Assembly (NCBI RefSeq): GCF_002939705.1
Contig: NZ_MDCB01000010.1
Coordinates: forward strand, 62,001 to 126,000
Source of the DNA: Xanthomonas albilineans
GTDB lineage: Bacteria > Pseudomonadota > Gammaproteobacteria > Xanthomonadales > Xanthomonadaceae
Reading direction: 5' to 3'
Length of the DNA: 64,000 nt
Shown here: one piece after another, positions 1 through 9,711 of the stretch
How the letters are laid out: every line of letters starts with the position of its first letter
How positions within the stretch are numbered: the stretch's first letter is position 1
Made by a program: the position numbers and the translations under genes
Notes under the pieces: generated by a model
Told to the model about the DNA's origin: nothing
Database searches by the model: none
Seen by the model: only the letters and a program-made list of their open reading frames with translations

Positions 1-14
1 CATCAGGACTACCC

Positions 15-581
15 ATGAGCATCAAGAGCGACCGTTGGATCCGCCGCATGTCCGAACAGCACGGCATGATCGCGCCGTACGAACCGGGCCAGGTCAAACA
101 GGTCAATGGCGAGCGCATCGTCAGTTATGGCACTTCGAGTTACGGCTATGACGTGCGTTGTTCGCGCGAATTCAAGGTGTTCACCAACATCAACTCGACC
201 ATCGTCGATCCCAAGCACTTCGACAACGGGAGTTTCGTCGACATCGAATCGGATGTCTGCATCATCCCGCCCAACAGTTTTGCCTTGGCACGGACGGTGG
301 AGTACTTCCGCATTCCGCGCAGTACGCTGGTGGTTTGCCTGGGCAAGAGCACCTACGCGCGCTGCGGCATCATTGTCAACGTGACCCCGCTGGAGCCGGA
401 GTGGGAGGGGCACGTGACCCTGGAGTTCAGCAATACCACACCCCTGCCAGCGCGCATCTATGCCAATGAAGGTGTCGCGCAGATGCTGTTCTTCGAGTCC
501 GACGAGATCTGCGAAACCAGCTACAAGGACCGCGGTGGCAAGTACCAGGGCCAGACCGGCGTGACCTTGCCCAGAACCTGA
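15..581 (+). CDS. dcd: dCTP deaminase
   Basis: Deaminates dCTP to dUTP, feeding dTMP synthesis in the cytosol. The 188-residue length matches the trimeric bacterial Dcd family. The nucleotide-binding stretch GKSTYAR (residues 110-116) and the catalytic-glutamate segment HVTLEFSN (Glu137) are both present, as is the C-terminal region around GGKYQGQTG that closes over the nucleotide. The ATG at 15 gives the usual Dcd N-terminus ([10 protein letters not shown]). The gene lies at the window edge, so its upstream partner is not visible. No clear terminator follows; the 124 bases up to 706 hold nothing I recognise. Identification is confident from sequence conservation across the full length. Confidence 0.97.
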   Translation: MSIKSDRWIRRMSEQHGMIAPYEPGQVKQVNGERIVSYGTSSYGYDVRCSREFKVFTNINSTIVDPKHFDNGSFVDIESDVCIIPPNSFALARTVEYFRIPRSTLVVCLGKSTYARCGIIVNVTPLEPEWEGHVTLEFSNTTPLPARIYANEGVAQMLFFESDEICETSYKDRGGKYQGQTGVTLPRT

Positions 582-705
582 GTTTCCCTTTCGATCACGA
601 GGGCCCCCCAGACAAGCGCTGCTGGCACGATCCGAGCGCTGGCGCCGGGGTGTTCAACGTCCGTCGTTGATCCGCCACGCCGCCGCCATGTGTCGGTGTC
701 GGCGG

Positions 706-873
706 TTATTTGCCGCGGCCGAACAACATGCCGACGCCGACCGCGACCAGAATTGCCGGCCACCAGGTCGCGATCAATCGGCCCAGGCTCAGATGGGTCC
801 AGCCCAGGTTGTTGGCCAGGAACACCAGGCCGATCAGGATCAGCACGATGGCGGCGATCGCATTGGATTTCAT
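706..873 (-). CDS. small two-helix membrane protein (LiaF/DUF5668-like)
   Basis: A 55-residue frame with two hydrophobic segments (about residues 5-21 and 38-50) separated by a short loop containing LGWTHLSLG. This layout (IVLILIGLVFLANN, then a TWWPAILVAVGVGMLF segment) resembles the small transmembrane domain found at the N-terminus of LiaF-like proteins and in DUF5668 proteins. The start ATG at 873 begins MKSNAIAA and the frame ends in RGK-stop. It sits alone between dcd and the HIT gene, reading leftward about 30 bases downstream of the HIT stop, so it may be the last gene of the DLH-HIT transcript. Function is unknown; the role is not implied by the neighbours. Confidence 0.6.
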   Translation of the reverse strand: MKSNAIAAIVLILIGLVFLANNLGWTHLSLGRLIATWWPAILVAVGVGMLFGRGK

Positions 874-904
874 TGGAGTGCGGCTTCCGCAAATTTAAGG
901 TTGC

Positions 905-1312
905 TTATCGTAGCCGCTGGCGCCAGGCCGCGACACGCGCCTGGAGCAGATCGGCGGGCAGCCGCTGGGCTGGGCCGCTGCCCCACGCCGGTCCGGGCCA
1001 GGCCGCATCGCCCGGATGCCGTCCCAAGACATGCACGTGCAATTGCGCCACCACGTTGCCTAGTGCGCCGATATTGAGCTTGCGCACGTCCGGCTCCTGG
1101 CGCAGCAACTGCGAGAGCTGATTGATCTCGGCCAATAGCAGGCGCTGCTGGTTGCCGTCCAGGTCGATCCATTCGCTGGCATCGGCTACCCGCGGTACCA
1201 GCAGCAGCCACGGGAAGCGGGCATCGTCCATCAGCCGGACTTGCGACAGTGGTCCGTCGGCGACGAACGCACTGTCGGCGTGCAGGCGTGGATCGAGCAT
1301 GAACTCGGCCAT
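905..1312 (-). CDS. HIT family nucleotide-binding protein, QxHxH variant
   Basis: A 135-residue histidine-triad protein, of the family that hydrolyses or transfers nucleotides. The triad reads QLHVHVLGR (residues 90-98): the first histidine of the usual HxHxHxx is a glutamine, while the histidine aligned with the nucleophile (His92) and the next one (His94) remain. The tail GDAAWPGPAWG is typical of a proteobacterial HIT subgroup. Activity is therefore plausible but the substrate is unknown. The start at 1312 lies 9 bases after the stop of the dienelactone hydrolase gene, so the two are probably co-transcribed. A second ATG at 1300 (residue 5) is a possible alternative start. Confidence 0.85.
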   Translation of the reverse strand: MAEFMLDPRLHADSAFVADGPLSQVRLMDDARFPWLLLVPRVADASEWIDLDGNQQRLLLAEINQLSQLLRQEPDVRKLNIGALGNVVAQLHVHVLGRHPGDAAWPGPAWGSGPAQRLPADLLQARVAAWRQRLR

Positions 1313-1321
1313 GGCCGTGAC

Positions 1322-1984
1322 TCAACCCAGGTGCTCGGCGAGGAAGGCCAGGCTGCGTTCGCGTGCGCGCTCGGCGCTGTCCGGGTCGTGGTGATGCGGA
1401 TCGACGTGGCGGTCGAAGCCGTGTCCGGCCGGATACACGAAGGTCTGCATCTGCGGCAGTTTTTCGCGGTGCTGCTGCACCGCTTCGGCGGGGATGCTGT
1501 TGTCGTGCGCGCCGAAGTGGAACAGCACCGGCGCCTTCGGCGTCTCGTCCAGAAACTGGGTGTTGCGCCCGCCGTAGTAGCTCACCGAGGGCAGGCCCAA
1601 GCGCAGTGCCGCCAGCAGTGCGACGCTACCGCCCCAGCAGTAGCCGAGGGTGCCGACCTTGCCGGCCGGGGCCAGCGTCTGTGCGGCGGCCTGCACGATG
1701 TCCAAGGCCCGCTCGAAGCCGAGCGCACCGACCAGCTCCAGGCCCTTGTGCACGCCGTCCTGGTCGTATGTCAGTTGCACGTCTTTCTCGATCGGATCGA
1801 ACAGCGCCGGCGCCAGCACCGCGTAGCCCTGGGCGGCATAGCGCTCGGCGACTTCGCGGATGTAGGCGGTGACGCCGAAGATTTCCTGGATGATCACCAG
1901 CCCGGCGCGCGGGATGCCGTCTGGCTGAGCGTGCCAGGCGGAGACCTGGCCGTGCGCGGTGGAGAGGGTGATCCAGTGGCCCAT
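1322..1984 (-). CDS. dienelactone hydrolase family protein
   Basis: A 220-residue alpha/beta hydrolase of the dienelactone hydrolase family. The Cys-Asp-His triad is visible as Cys116 in GYCWGG, Asp161 in GAHDNSI and His188 in PAGHGFDR. Glu34 in QEIFG is the glutamate that hydrogen-bonds the cysteine in this family. The start at 1984 (MGHWITL) fits the family N-terminus; the frame stays open further upstream, but that extension is low-complexity and overlaps the rimO region. Because no other aromatic-degradation genes are nearby, the physiological substrate is uncertain; many of these enzymes are general carboxylesterases. Likely co-transcribed with the HIT gene. Confidence 0.9.
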   Translation of the reverse strand: MGHWITLSTAHGQVSAWHAQPDGIPRAGLVIIQEIFGVTAYIREVAERYAAQGYAVLAPALFDPIEKDVQLTYDQDGVHKGLELVGALGFERALDIVQAAAQTLAPAGKVGTLGYCWGGSVALLAALRLGLPSVSYYGGRNTQFLDETPKAPVLFHFGAHDNSIPAEAVQQHREKLPQMQTFVYPAGHGFDRHVDPHHHDPDSAERARERSLAFLAEHLG

Positions 1985-2138
1985 GGTGCGCTCCTGTGGC
2001 GGAAGATGCGGTGGATTATCCATGGCTGCGACCAAGGCGGGGGAACGGGTGAAGGGCTGGGTGCTGGCATGCCGCGCAAGCCACCTTGGCCCGCTATGAT
2101 CCGCGTGCTTTTTCTTCCCGGCCCCGGAACCCGGCCCC

Positions 2139-3529
2139 ATGTCTCTTGCGAACCCCAAAGTCGGCTTCGTCAGCCTCGGCTGACCGAAGGCCCTGGTCGA
2201 CTCCGAACGCATCCTCACCCAGTTGCGCGCGGAGGGTTATGCAATCGTGCCCAGCTACGACGCGGCCGATGTGGTGGTGGTCAATACCTGTGGCTTCATC
2301 GATGCGGCGGTGACCGAGTCGATGGAGGCGATCGGCGAGGCCATGGCCGAGAACGGCAAGGTGATTGTCACCGGTTGCCTTGGCAAGCGCTCGGAGCAGA
2401 TTCGCGCGGCGTACCCGGATGTGCTGGCGGTGTCCGGACCGCAGGACTATCAGAGCGTGATGGAGGCGGTGCATGCGGCGCTGCCGCCGCGTCACGATCC
2501 GTTCGTGGACCTGCTGCCGCGCGGTCGCGGCAGCAGCGAGGACGACATCGGGGTCAAGCTGACCCCGCGCCATTACGCGTATCTGAAGATCTCCGAAGGC
2601 TGCAATCACCGTTGCAGCTTCTGCATCATTCCGTCGATGCGGGGCGATCTGGTGTCGCGCCCGGTCGATGAGGTGTTACGCGAGGCCGAGCGTCTGGTCA
2701 AAGGCGGGGTGCGCGAATTGCTGATCGTCTCGCAGGATACCTCTGCTTATGGCGTGGATCTGAAGTACGCAGAGCGTGAGTGGCGCGGTCGCGCCTATCA
2801 GACGCGGATGACGGCGCTGTGCGAGGGATTGGCGGAACTGGGCGCATGGACGCGGCTGCATTACGTGTATCCGTATCCGCATGTGGATGACGTGATCCCG
2901 TTGATGGCCGAAGGCAAGTTGCTGCCATATCTGGACATCCCGTTTCAACACGCCAGCCCGCGCATTCTCAAACTGATGAAGCGGCCGGGCGCGGTCGAGC
3001 GCACACTGGAACGCGTGCAGGCCGGCGCGCGTTGTGCCCGGACATCATCTTGCGCTCGACCTTCATCGTTGGCTTCCCAGGCGAGACCGACGCCGAGTTC
3101 GAACAGTTGCTGGAGTTCTTGGACGCCGCCCAACTCGACCGTGTCGGCGCCTTCGCCTACTCGCCAGTGGAAGGCGCCAGTGCCAACGCCTTGCCGGATC
3201 CGGTGCCGGAGGCGCTCAAGCAGGAACGGTTGGCGCGCTTCATGGCGCGGCAGGCGGAAATTTCTGCGGCACGCTTGGACGCCAAGATCGGCAGCGTGCA
3301 GGAATGCCTGGTGGATTTGCTGGAAGACGGCATTGCGGTGGCGCGTTCCAAGGCCGATGCGCCCGAGATCGATGGCCTTGTGCATATGCAAAATGGCGCC
3401 GAAAGCGGCCTCAAACCAGGCGATCTGGTCCAGGTGGAAATCACCGACAGCGACGAACACGATCTGTTCGGCGATGCCTTGCCGGCGCATCAGGCACCGT
3501 CGTGGTCGCTGGATTTGCGGGTGCTCTGA
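2139..3529 (+). pseudogene. rimO: ribosomal protein S12 methylthiotransferase RimO, broken by a stop and a frameshift
   Basis: RimO is a radical-SAM enzyme that methylthiolates an aspartate of ribosomal protein S12. The N-terminal MTTase domain (KVGFVSLG, then NTCGF and TGCLG), the radical-SAM motif CNHRCSFC and the C-terminal TRAM domain are all recognisable. There are two lesions. Codon 15 is TGA (2181-2183) exactly where the invariant first cluster cysteine of [12 protein letters not shown] belongs. Near 3023 one base is missing: the expected VQAWRALCPDI reads on only after a shift of frame, and inserting a T between 3023 and 3024 restores it. As written, neither an ATG-started full protein nor the C-terminal half can be made. 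Sequencing error, recent decay, or (unlikely) UGA recoding are possible. The ATG at 2139 follows a CCGG-rich run resembling the heptad repeats noted elsewhere. Confidence 0.9.
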
Positions 3530-3571
3530 GGTCGGTTGGATCGGCACATGCGGCGCGTGGCCCTCGCAGGT

Positions 3572-4078
3572 TCAAGGCGCGCCGTATTCCACCGCCACCA
3601 CCACGAAACTGTGGCGGCCACCGGGCAATTGTGCTTCCACCTCGTCGTCGATGCGTTTTTTCAGTAATGCACGCGCCAGTGGCGAATCGATGCTGATCCA
3701 GCCGCGCGCGGCGTCGGTCTCGTCCGGGCCGACGATGCGGTAGCGGCGCAGTTCGCCGCTGTTGGCATCCTCCAGTGCGATGCGCGCGCCGAAGAACACC
3801 GCCTGCGGGTCCGACGGAGCGTCGGCGACCACGCGCAGCGCTTCCAGGCGTTTGCTCAGGTAGCGCACGCGGCGGTCGATTTCGCCCAATTGCTTTTTGC
3901 GGTAGGTGTATTCGGCGTTCTCCGAGCGATCACCCTCGGCGGCGGCGGCGGCCAGCGCCCTGACTACCTCCGGGCGGCGCAGGCGCCACAGCTCGTCCAG
4001 TTCGGCCTTGAGCCGGGCATGGCCTTCCGGGGTGATCAGGGCTGTGCTTTTTTCGGCAGGGGGGCGCCAGCGGCTCAT
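3572..4078 (-). CDS. greB: transcription elongation factor GreB
   Basis: A 168-residue Gre factor that enters the RNA polymerase secondary channel and stimulates transcript cleavage in stalled complexes. The N-terminal coiled coil carries the acidic tip motif [10 protein letters not shown] (residues 48-57), followed by the C-terminal FKBP-like domain with the segment [14 protein letters not shown]. The motif [20 protein letters not shown] and the basic patch favour GreB over GreA. It is convergent with rimO (42 bases between stops) and divergent from the lytic transglycosylase gene. The start ATG at 4078 gives MSRWRPP, as in xanthomonad GreB. Confident. Confidence 0.94.
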   Translation of the reverse strand: MSRWRPPAEKSTALITPEGHARLKAELDELWRLRRPEVVRALAAAAAEGDRSENAEYTYRKKQLGEIDRRVRYLSKRLEALRVVADAPSDPQAVFFGARIALEDANSGELRRYRIVGPDETDAARGWISIDSPLARALLKKRIDDEVEAQLPGGRHSFVVVAVEYGAP

Positions 4079-4277
4079 CGGGACACAATCACGGTCAAGC
4101 GGAGGGCGATGCTAGCGTGTGCGTCGGGCGTGCGCACCCGCGTGCGCTAGGCCAGTGCCGGCCCGGCGGTGGCGATGTGAACGATGTCACCCCGCAAACA
4201 GTACCGCCATGGCCGCCGGCTTGCCGCAATGCGATGGTGGGGGCTACTCTGCGGCCTTTCCGTCGCCGCGTTCCGCC

Positions 4278-5885
4278 ATGCCCCTTACGTTCCGCCTCTC
4301 CAACGTGTGGTCCGTCGGGGCCGCCATGGCGCTGATCTGTGCCGTCCCCTCTGCCCATGCTGCCCGCGTCTCCGCCCGCGATCAGGCCGCCATTGCCGTT
4401 CTCGATCAGCGTCTTGTTGCGGCCGAGAAGCGCTACAACGATGCCATGGTGCTGCTCGGCAACAACGACCCCAAGGGCACTCAGGAGAGCGATGCTGCGC
4501 TGCAGGATATCGAGGACGTGATCGAAGCCTGCATCAAGCAGCGCAATTGCCAGGTCGGTACCTACCTGGGTGCATACAAGCGTCTGCTGAAAGCCAAAAC
4601 CGATGCGCAAGGCGCGGCCAGCGATGCCGATGTCGCCACGGATGACGCACCGCCGTTGCAGGCCGATCCGGATCACATCAGTCCGCTGGCCGCCGACGTG
4701 CCGGAGGCGTTACGTGCAGCGCGTCTGCTCAGCGATAAGCGTCATGCTTTCGATTCGATGGTGGAATACAACCCGGCGGTGCAGGCCGGTATCCGCCGCT
4801 GGCTCACCGACATGCGCCCTGCGCTGATGAGTAGTTATGAGAACTACGAGAACCTGCGCGCGGTCATGTGGCCGGAATGGGAGAAGCGCAACCTGCCCGA
4901 GGCGCTGCTGTTCGGCATTATCGCCAAGGAGTCCAACGGTCGCGTGCATGCCAGTTCGCGCGTGGGTGCTGCCGGGTTGATGCAATTCATGCCGGCAACC
5001 GGACGCCGTTTCGGTCTGGGGCCAGATGGCACCGGCTTCGATACCCGTTACGACGCGCGTAGCGCCGCCGAGGCCAGCGCCACCTACATCAATGAGCGCA
5101 TGGCCGAACTCAATCGCAACGTCGAACTGGCGCTGGCCGGTTATAACGGCGGCGAAGGCCGCGCTGCACGGGTGTTCAACCAGATGCAGGGGAATAGTTT
5201 TTGGGATGCGGCGGTTTACAACCAGTTTCCGCCAGAGACCAAGGATTATGTGCCGATGGTGATCGCCGCTGCGTGGATCTTTATGCATCCGCAGCAATAC
5301 GGCGTGGCGTTCCCCAAGGTCAATGCGCAACCGGCCATCCTGCGTCTGGTCAAGACCACCACCATCTACGAGCTGACTATCTGCCTGGGCAGCGATGGCA
5401 CGCGCGATGGCTACATGCGTGTGTTGCGCAATCTCAACCCGCGCTACGAGCCCGATGGCTGGATTCCAGCCGGGGTGGCTCTCAACGCCACCACCAAGAT
5501 CGTCGGCTTGTACAGCCGTTACTGCGTGAGTGGCCCGCGCGCCGATCTGGCCCGCGCGCTGATCACCGCCGACGTCAATGCCGCCGTGCGCAGCGGCCGC
5601 GGTGCGCCGGCTGCCGATTTCACCGGTAATGTTGCAGTGGGCGATGTCAGGCAGGTTGCTGGTGTGCGGACCACGGTTGCCACCGGTCATCCGGCCTCGG
5701 TCAAGCCCAAAGAGAAGCAAAAGCCGGTGCGAAGCTACCGCGTCGCCAAGGGCGACACGTTGGGCAAGATCGCCGACCATCACGACTGCGACGTCAAGGA
5801 GCTTGCCAAGGCCAACGGTTTGCGCGCGCCTAGCTATGCGGTGAAGCCGGGGCAGTCGTTGAAACTGTCCGGCTGTGAAAAATAG
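4278..5885 (+). CDS. LysM-containing lytic transglycosylase (MltD-like)
   Basis: A periplasmic or outer-membrane-associated murein lytic transglycosylase. The chosen ATG at 4278 gives 535 residues with a signal peptide ending at AHA (residues 26-28). The SLT domain contains the catalytic glutamate in IIAKESNGR (about Glu218), followed by VGAAGLMQFMPATGRRFGL and the AGYNGGEGR motif. A C-terminal LysM repeat (SYRVAKGDTLGKIAD to PGQSLKL, about residues 484-530) should bind peptidoglycan. This SLT-plus-LysM plan is that of MltD. The frame is open upstream to 4119 but that extension would bury the signal peptide. The mature N-terminus is not a lipobox, so lipid anchoring is not indicated. Single-gene unit, divergent from greB. 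Confidence 0.88.
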   Translation: MPLTFRLSNVWSVGAAMALICAVPSAHAARVSARDQAAIAVLDQRLVAAEKRYNDAMVLLGNNDPKGTQESDAALQDIEDVIEACIKQRNCQVGTYLGAYKRLLKAKTDAQGAASDADVATDDAPPLQADPDHISPLAADVPEALRAARLLSDKRHAFDSMVEYNPAVQAGIRRWLTDMRPALMSSYENYENLRAVMWPEWEKRNLPEALLFGIIAKESNGRVHASSRVGAAGLMQFMPATGRRFGLGPDGTGFDTRYDARSAAEASATYINERMAELNRNVELALAGYNGGEGRAARVFNQMQGNSFWDAAVYNQFPPETKDYVPMVIAAAWIFMHPQQYGVAFPKVNAQPAILRLVKTTTIYELTICLGSDGTRDGYMRVLRNLNPRYEPDGWIPAGVALNATTKIVGLYSRYCVSGPRADLARALITADVNAAVRSGRGAPAADFTGNVAVGDVRQVAGVRTTVATGHPASVKPKEKQKPVRSYRVAKGDTLGKIADHHDCDVKELAKANGLRAPSYAVKPGQSLKLSGCEK

Positions 5886-6089
5886 TCGCTGAAAATGGCC
5901 GTTGACGTGGATGCCGCTGGCTGGGGACGCACGCTAACGCGTGTGCCAGGCGGCTGGCAGCAATTGCCTTTTCGAGTGCCTCGTTCGGCACATGGCGGTG
6001 AGGCGGCAGTCTCGGGCGATTTGCTTCGATGCTATGTGGGTGAGGTGGATTTCTCGACGTAGCATCAGGCGGTTTATCGCTGCCGCCCG

Positions 6090-6938
6090 TCAGCCGTGCA
6101 GTCGCCGTGCCAGCGCTTGGCCGAGCCGCACCGGTGATTCCGCTTTCAGCGTCGGGTCGAACGCGGCTACGCCGGGCGGGAGCAGCACGATGACCGTAGA
6201 GCCATAGTTGAAGCGCGCCATCTCCTCGAATCGTTGCACTTTGATTCCCTTGCCCCGCCAGTCCTTGCGGGTGATGCGGTTTGCGTAGCGCGGGATCTCC
6301 ACGCCGCTCCACACCGTTTCCACGCCCGACACCAATAGCGCGCCGACCATGACCGAGACCATCGGCCCGAAGTCGGTATCGAAATGGCAGACCAAGCGCT
6401 CGTTGCGCGCGAACAGCCGCGGTACGCTGCGCACCGCATCGGTGCCGACGCTGAACAACCGCCCCGGCACGTGCACGGTCTCGCGCAGGGTGCCGGTCCA
6501 GGGCATGTGCACGCGGTGGTAGTCGCGTGGCGACAGGTACACGGTGGCATACAAGCCATTGGCGAAGGGTGTTGCTGCCGCAGCGTCGCCGAGTAATTCC
6601 GCAGCGGTGAACGACTGGCCTTTGGCCTGAAAAATGCGCCCATCCTCGATCTGGCCGAGTTGACTGATGCGGCCGTCCGCCGGCATCAGCAGCGCCTGTG
6701 GATTGGCATCGGCGACACGTGCGCCGGGCTTCAGCGCGCGGGTGAAAAAGGCGTTGAAGGTGGGGTAGGCGCGCGCATCGGGCTGCGCGGCCTCGCTCAG
6801 GTCCACGTCGAAGCGGCGCACCACGGTGTCGATCAGCCATTGTTTCAGCGTTGGTTGCGACGAATAGGCCAGGCGCCGCGCCAGCGACGACAGCAGCCGG
6901 TGCGGCAGCACGTAAGTCAATCGGGTTATGAGGCTCAT
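6090..6938 (-). CDS. psd: phosphatidylserine decarboxylase proenzyme
   Basis: Makes phosphatidylethanolamine from phosphatidylserine at the inner membrane. The 282-residue proenzyme has PADG (Asp88), the YHRVHMP motif (His141, His144) and the self-cleavage site NYGST: Ser247 should become the pyruvoyl group. The cleavage motif is YGST rather than the E. coli LGST; aromatic residues at this place occur in other Psd proteins. The start at 6938 overlaps the stop of the sco gene by 4 bases (ATGA), so translation is likely coupled. The open frame continues far upstream on this strand, but all of that is antisense to prmB and aroC. Convergent with the lytic transglycosylase gene. Confidence 0.96.
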   Translation of the reverse strand: MSLITRLTYVLPHRLLSSLARRLAYSSQPTLKQWLIDTVVRRFDVDLSEAAQPDARAYPTFNAFFTRALKPGARVADANPQALLMPADGRISQLGQIEDGRIFQAKGQSFTAAELLGDAAAATPFANGLYATVYLSPRDYHRVHMPWTGTLRETVHVPGRLFSVGTDAVRSVPRLFARNERLVCHFDTDFGPMVSVMVGALLVSGVETVWSGVEIPRYANRITRKDWRGKGIKVQRFEEMARFNYGSTVIVLLPPGVAAFDPTLKAESPVRLGQALARRLHG

Positions 6939-7585
6939 GGCGTGGTGGTCTTGGTCAGCGCTTGCAGATCGGCGGCGATCGCCGCCGCGTCGAACGGTGG
7001 GCGGATCAATCCAGCCTGCCGGCCCTGCGGATCGAGCACCGCGATCGCGGCGGAGTGGTCCATGCTGTAATCGTTGGGATTCTGCGCGAAATGCGTGCCG
7101 GGTACTTTTTGGAACACGAAGCCCAGCGCGGTGGCGAAGCGTTCCAGTTCGGGCATGTCGGCGGTGGCAGCGAGGGTGTCCTTGTGGAAGGCGCGCACGT
7201 ACTGGCCCAGCCGCGCCAGCGTATCGCGCTGCGGATCGACCGAGACGAACAGCACCCGTGGGCGCAGGTTGTCCGGAATCGTCTGCCATTGCGCCTGCGC
7301 GCGGGCCAGGGTGGCCAGGGTGGTGGGGCACACATCCGGACAGGCGGTGAAACCGAGGAACACCAGCGTCCAATGGCCCTTGAGCGCGCTTGGCGTCAGC
7401 GCGCTGCCATCGGATTGGCGCAGATGGACGTCGGGCAGGGCGCGCGGTTGTGGGTACAGGCGCACGGTGCGGGTTTCCGGCCAGGCCGGGACAGGACTGC
7501 CGATGAAGAACCTCTGCGCCAGCAGCAACCCCAGGCCCGCGGCCAGGGCAACCACCAGGACGATGCCGAAGGTGCGGTTGAACAT
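6935..7585 (-). CDS. SCO1/SenC copper chaperone-like thioredoxin-fold protein
   Basis: A 216-residue membrane-anchored Sco protein, a family that delivers copper to the CuA site of cytochrome oxidase or acts as a thiol-disulfide reductase. One N-terminal membrane helix (about residues 7-23) is followed by the thioredoxin fold. The copper-binding CPDVC motif (Cys82, Cys86) and the distal histidine in SMDHSA (His177) are all present, so copper binding should be intact. It is the first gene of a two-gene unit with psd. The window contains no cytochrome oxidase genes, so the client enzyme is outside. The start ATG at 7585 is followed directly by the membrane segment. Confidence 0.92.
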   Translation of the reverse strand: MFNRTFGIVLVVALAAGLGLLLAQRFFIGSPVPAWPETRTVRLYPQPRALPDVHLRQSDGSALTPSALKGHWTLVFLGFTACPDVCPTTLATLARAQAQWQTIPDNLRPRVLFVSVDPQRDTLARLGQYVRAFHKDTLAATADMPELERFATALGFVFQKVPGTHFAQNPNDYSMDHSAAIAVLDPQGRQAGLIRPPFDAAAIAADLQALTKTTTP

Positions 7586-7636
7586 ACGAATGCTGATTTC
7601 CCATGCAACGAACGCTCATCATAGCGTTCTGGCCTC

Positions 7637-7642
7637 TATAAT
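7637..7642 (+). promoter_or_regulatory. -10 box likely serving prmB
   Basis: A perfect TATAAT lies 28 bases before the prmB ATG in the divergent sco-prmB gap. No good -35 hexamer is seen at the right distance (GCTCAT at 7614-7619), so only the -10 is supported. Confidence 0.4.
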
Positions 7643-7670
7643 CGGGGTCCGAATCGCCTTGCTTGTTGCC

Positions 7671-8597
7671 ATGACTGCCGACGCGGCTGCCGAACTCCAC
7701 ACGCTCATCGACCTGATCCGCTACGGCACCAGCCGTTTCAACGCCGCCGAGTTGAGCTTCGGTCACAGCTACGACAACGCGCTGGACGAAGCCACGCATC
7801 TGGTGCTGAACGCGCTGCATCTGCCGCACGATCTGGGGCCGGCCTACGGCAGCGCGCGGGTCACCACGCCGGAGAAGGCGCAGGTGCTGGCGCTGTTCGA
7901 GCGCCGCATCGCCGAGCGCATCCCGGCCGCCTACCTGACCGGCGAAGCCTGGTTCGCCGGGCTGAGTTTCAAGAGCGATGCGCGCGCGCTGGTGCCGCGT
8001 TCTCCGATCGCCGAGCTGATCGAGGCCGGTTTCGAGCCGTGGCTGGCCGGGCGTAGGGTGAGCCGCGCGCTGGACTTGTGCACCGGCTCGGGTTGCATCG
8101 CCATCGCGATGGGCCATTACAACCCGAACTGGCAGGTGGATGCGGTCGACATCAGCGACGAGGCACTGGCGCTGGCCGCGGAAAACAAACAGCGCTTGCT
8201 GGCCGACAATGTCGCGCTGGTCAAGTCCGATCTGTTCGCCGGGCTGGGCGGGCGCCGCTACGAATTGATTGTCACCAATCCGCCTTACGTCACCCATGCC
8301 GAAACCGACGCATTGCCGCCGGAGTACGCGCACGAGCCGGAACTGGGCCTGCGTGCCGGCGAGGATGGCCTGGATCTGGCGCTCAAGATCCTGCGCGACG
8401 CGCCGGCGCACCTGAGCGAGGATGGGCTGTTGATCTGCGAAGTCGGCGAATCCGAGCGCGTGCTGGTGCAGTTGCTGCCGGAGGTGGACTTCGCCTGGAT
8501 CGAGTTCAAGGTCGGGCAGATGGGTATTTTCGCGGTGGAGCGCAGCGCGTTGGTCGCGCACCACGCGCGCATCGCCGCGCTGGCCGCGCATCGGTGA
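7671..8597 (+). CDS. prmB: 50S ribosomal protein L3 N5-glutamine methyltransferase
   Basis: SAM-dependent methylation of a glutamine in ribosomal protein L3 during 50S assembly. The 308-residue protein has SAM motif I DLCTGSG (residues 135-141), the acidic end of strand 2 (AVDIS) and the NPPY signature of glutamine methyltransferases (residues 203-206), followed by [14 protein letters not shown]. The N-terminal helical domain ([20 protein letters not shown]) distinguishes PrmB from the release-factor enzyme PrmC. The ATG at 7671 was chosen; the open frame further upstream overlaps the divergent sco gene. aroC follows after 10 bases, as commonly seen in gammaproteobacteria. Confidence 0.95.
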   Translation: MTADAAAELHTLIDLIRYGTSRFNAAELSFGHSYDNALDEATHLVLNALHLPHDLGPAYGSARVTTPEKAQVLALFERRIAERIPAAYLTGEAWFAGLSFKSDARALVPRSPIAELIEAGFEPWLAGRRVSRALDLCTGSGCIAIAMGHYNPNWQVDAVDISDEALALAAENKQRLLADNVALVKSDLFAGLGGRRYELIVTNPPYVTHAETDALPPEYAHEPELGLRAGEDGLDLALKILRDAPAHLSEDGLLICEVGESERVLVQLLPEVDFAWIEFKVGQMGIFAVERSALVAHHARIAALAAHR

Positions 8598-8607
8598 TGC
8601 CACAGTC

Positions 8608-9711
8608 ATGAGCGCGAACAGCTTCGGTACCCTGTTGACCGTGACCACCTTCGGTGAATCGCACGGGCCGGCGATCGGCTGCGTGGTCGATGGTTGTCCG
8701 CCCGGGTTGGAACTGGATGCCAGCGAATTTACCCACGATCTGCAACGTCGTGCCAGCGGTAAGAGCCGGCATACCTCGGCACGGCGCGAGGCCGATGAGA
8801 TCGAAATTCTGTCCGGTGTCTACGAGGGACGCACCACCGGCACCCCGATCGGTCTGCTGATCCGCAACACCGACCATCGCAGCAAGGACTACACGCACAT
8901 CGGGCGCCAGTTCCGTCCGGGGCATGCGGACTACAGCTACTGGCAAAAATATGGCATCCGCGATCCACGCGGCGGCGGCCGCTCTTCGGCACGCGAAACC
9001 ACGATGCGCGTGGCCGCAGGCGTGATCGCGAAGAAGTGGCTGGCACAGCGCTACGGCGTGCGCGTGCGCGGGTATCTGGCCCAGTTGGGAGAGCTGCTGC
9101 CGCAGGGCTTTGCCTGGGACGCGGTGGAGGGCAACGATTTCTTCTGGCCGCACGCCCCGCAGGTGCCGGCGCTGGAGGCGTACATGGATGCGCTGCGCAA
9201 GTCCGGCGATTCGATCGGCGCGCGGATCGCTGTGGTCGCCGATGGCGTGCCGCCGGGCTGGGGCGAGCCGATTTACGGCAAGCTTGATGGCGAATTGGCC
9301 GGCGCGTTCATGAGCATCAATGCGGTCAAGGGGGTGGAGATCGGTGACGGCTTCGCGGTGGTGACCCAGAAGGGCACCGAGCATCGCGATCTGATCGCAC
9401 CGGAGGGTTTCCAATCCAATCATGCCGGCGGCGTGCTGGGCGGCATCGCCACTGGCCAGCCGATCGTGGCGTCGTTGGCGTTCAAGCCCACGTCCAGTTT
9501 GCGTTTGCCCGGCGCCACAGTGGATGTGGACGGGCAGACGGTGGACGTCATCACCACCGGCCGTCACGATCCCTGTGTCGGCATCCGCGCCACGCCGATC
9601 GCCGAGGCGATGATGGCGCTGGTGCTGATGGATCAGGCGCTGCGTCACCGCGCGCAGTGCGGCGATGTCGGCGTGGTCGGGCCGCGCATTCCCGGCGCTG
9701 GCGATGGCTGA
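8608..9711 (+). CDS. aroC: chorismate synthase
   Basis: Last step of the shikimate pathway: converts EPSP to chorismate using reduced FMN. The 367-residue length is typical. Conserved signatures are [15 protein letters not shown] near the N-terminus, [11 protein letters not shown] (flavin and substrate binding) and [17 protein letters not shown] near the C-terminus. Located between prmB and a 2-hydroxyacid dehydrogenase whose ATG overlaps the aroC end by 8 bases, so the three form an operon. Product feeds the trp genes farther downstream in the window. Confidence 0.98.
   Translation: MSANSFGTLLTVTTFGESHGPAIGCVVDGCPPGLELDASEFTHDLQRRASGKSRHTSARREADEIEILSGVYEGRTTGTPIGLLIRNTDHRSKDYTHIGRQFRPGHADYSYWQKYGIRDPRGGGRSSARETTMRVAAGVIAKKWLAQRYGVRVRGYLAQLGELLPQGFAWDAVEGNDFFWPHAPQVPALEAYMDALRKSGDSIGARIAVVADGVPPGWGEPIYGKLDGELAGAFMSINAVKGVEIGDGFAVVTQKGTEHRDLIAPEGFQSNHAGGVLGGIATGQPIVASLAFKPTSSLRLPGATVDVDGQTVDVITTGRHDPCVGIRATPIAEAMMALVLMDQALRHRAQCGDVGVVGPRIPGAGDG

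Noticed and set aside
2181-2183. Selenocysteine insertion at the RimO TGA codon
   Set aside because: RimO is not known as a selenoprotein, no SECIS-like hairpin was recognised right after the codon, and a second independent frameshift in the same gene points to decay or sequencing error.
1241-2671. A long plus-strand frame over the HIT, DLH and rimO region
   Set aside because: It is antisense to two clear genes and out of frame with rimO.
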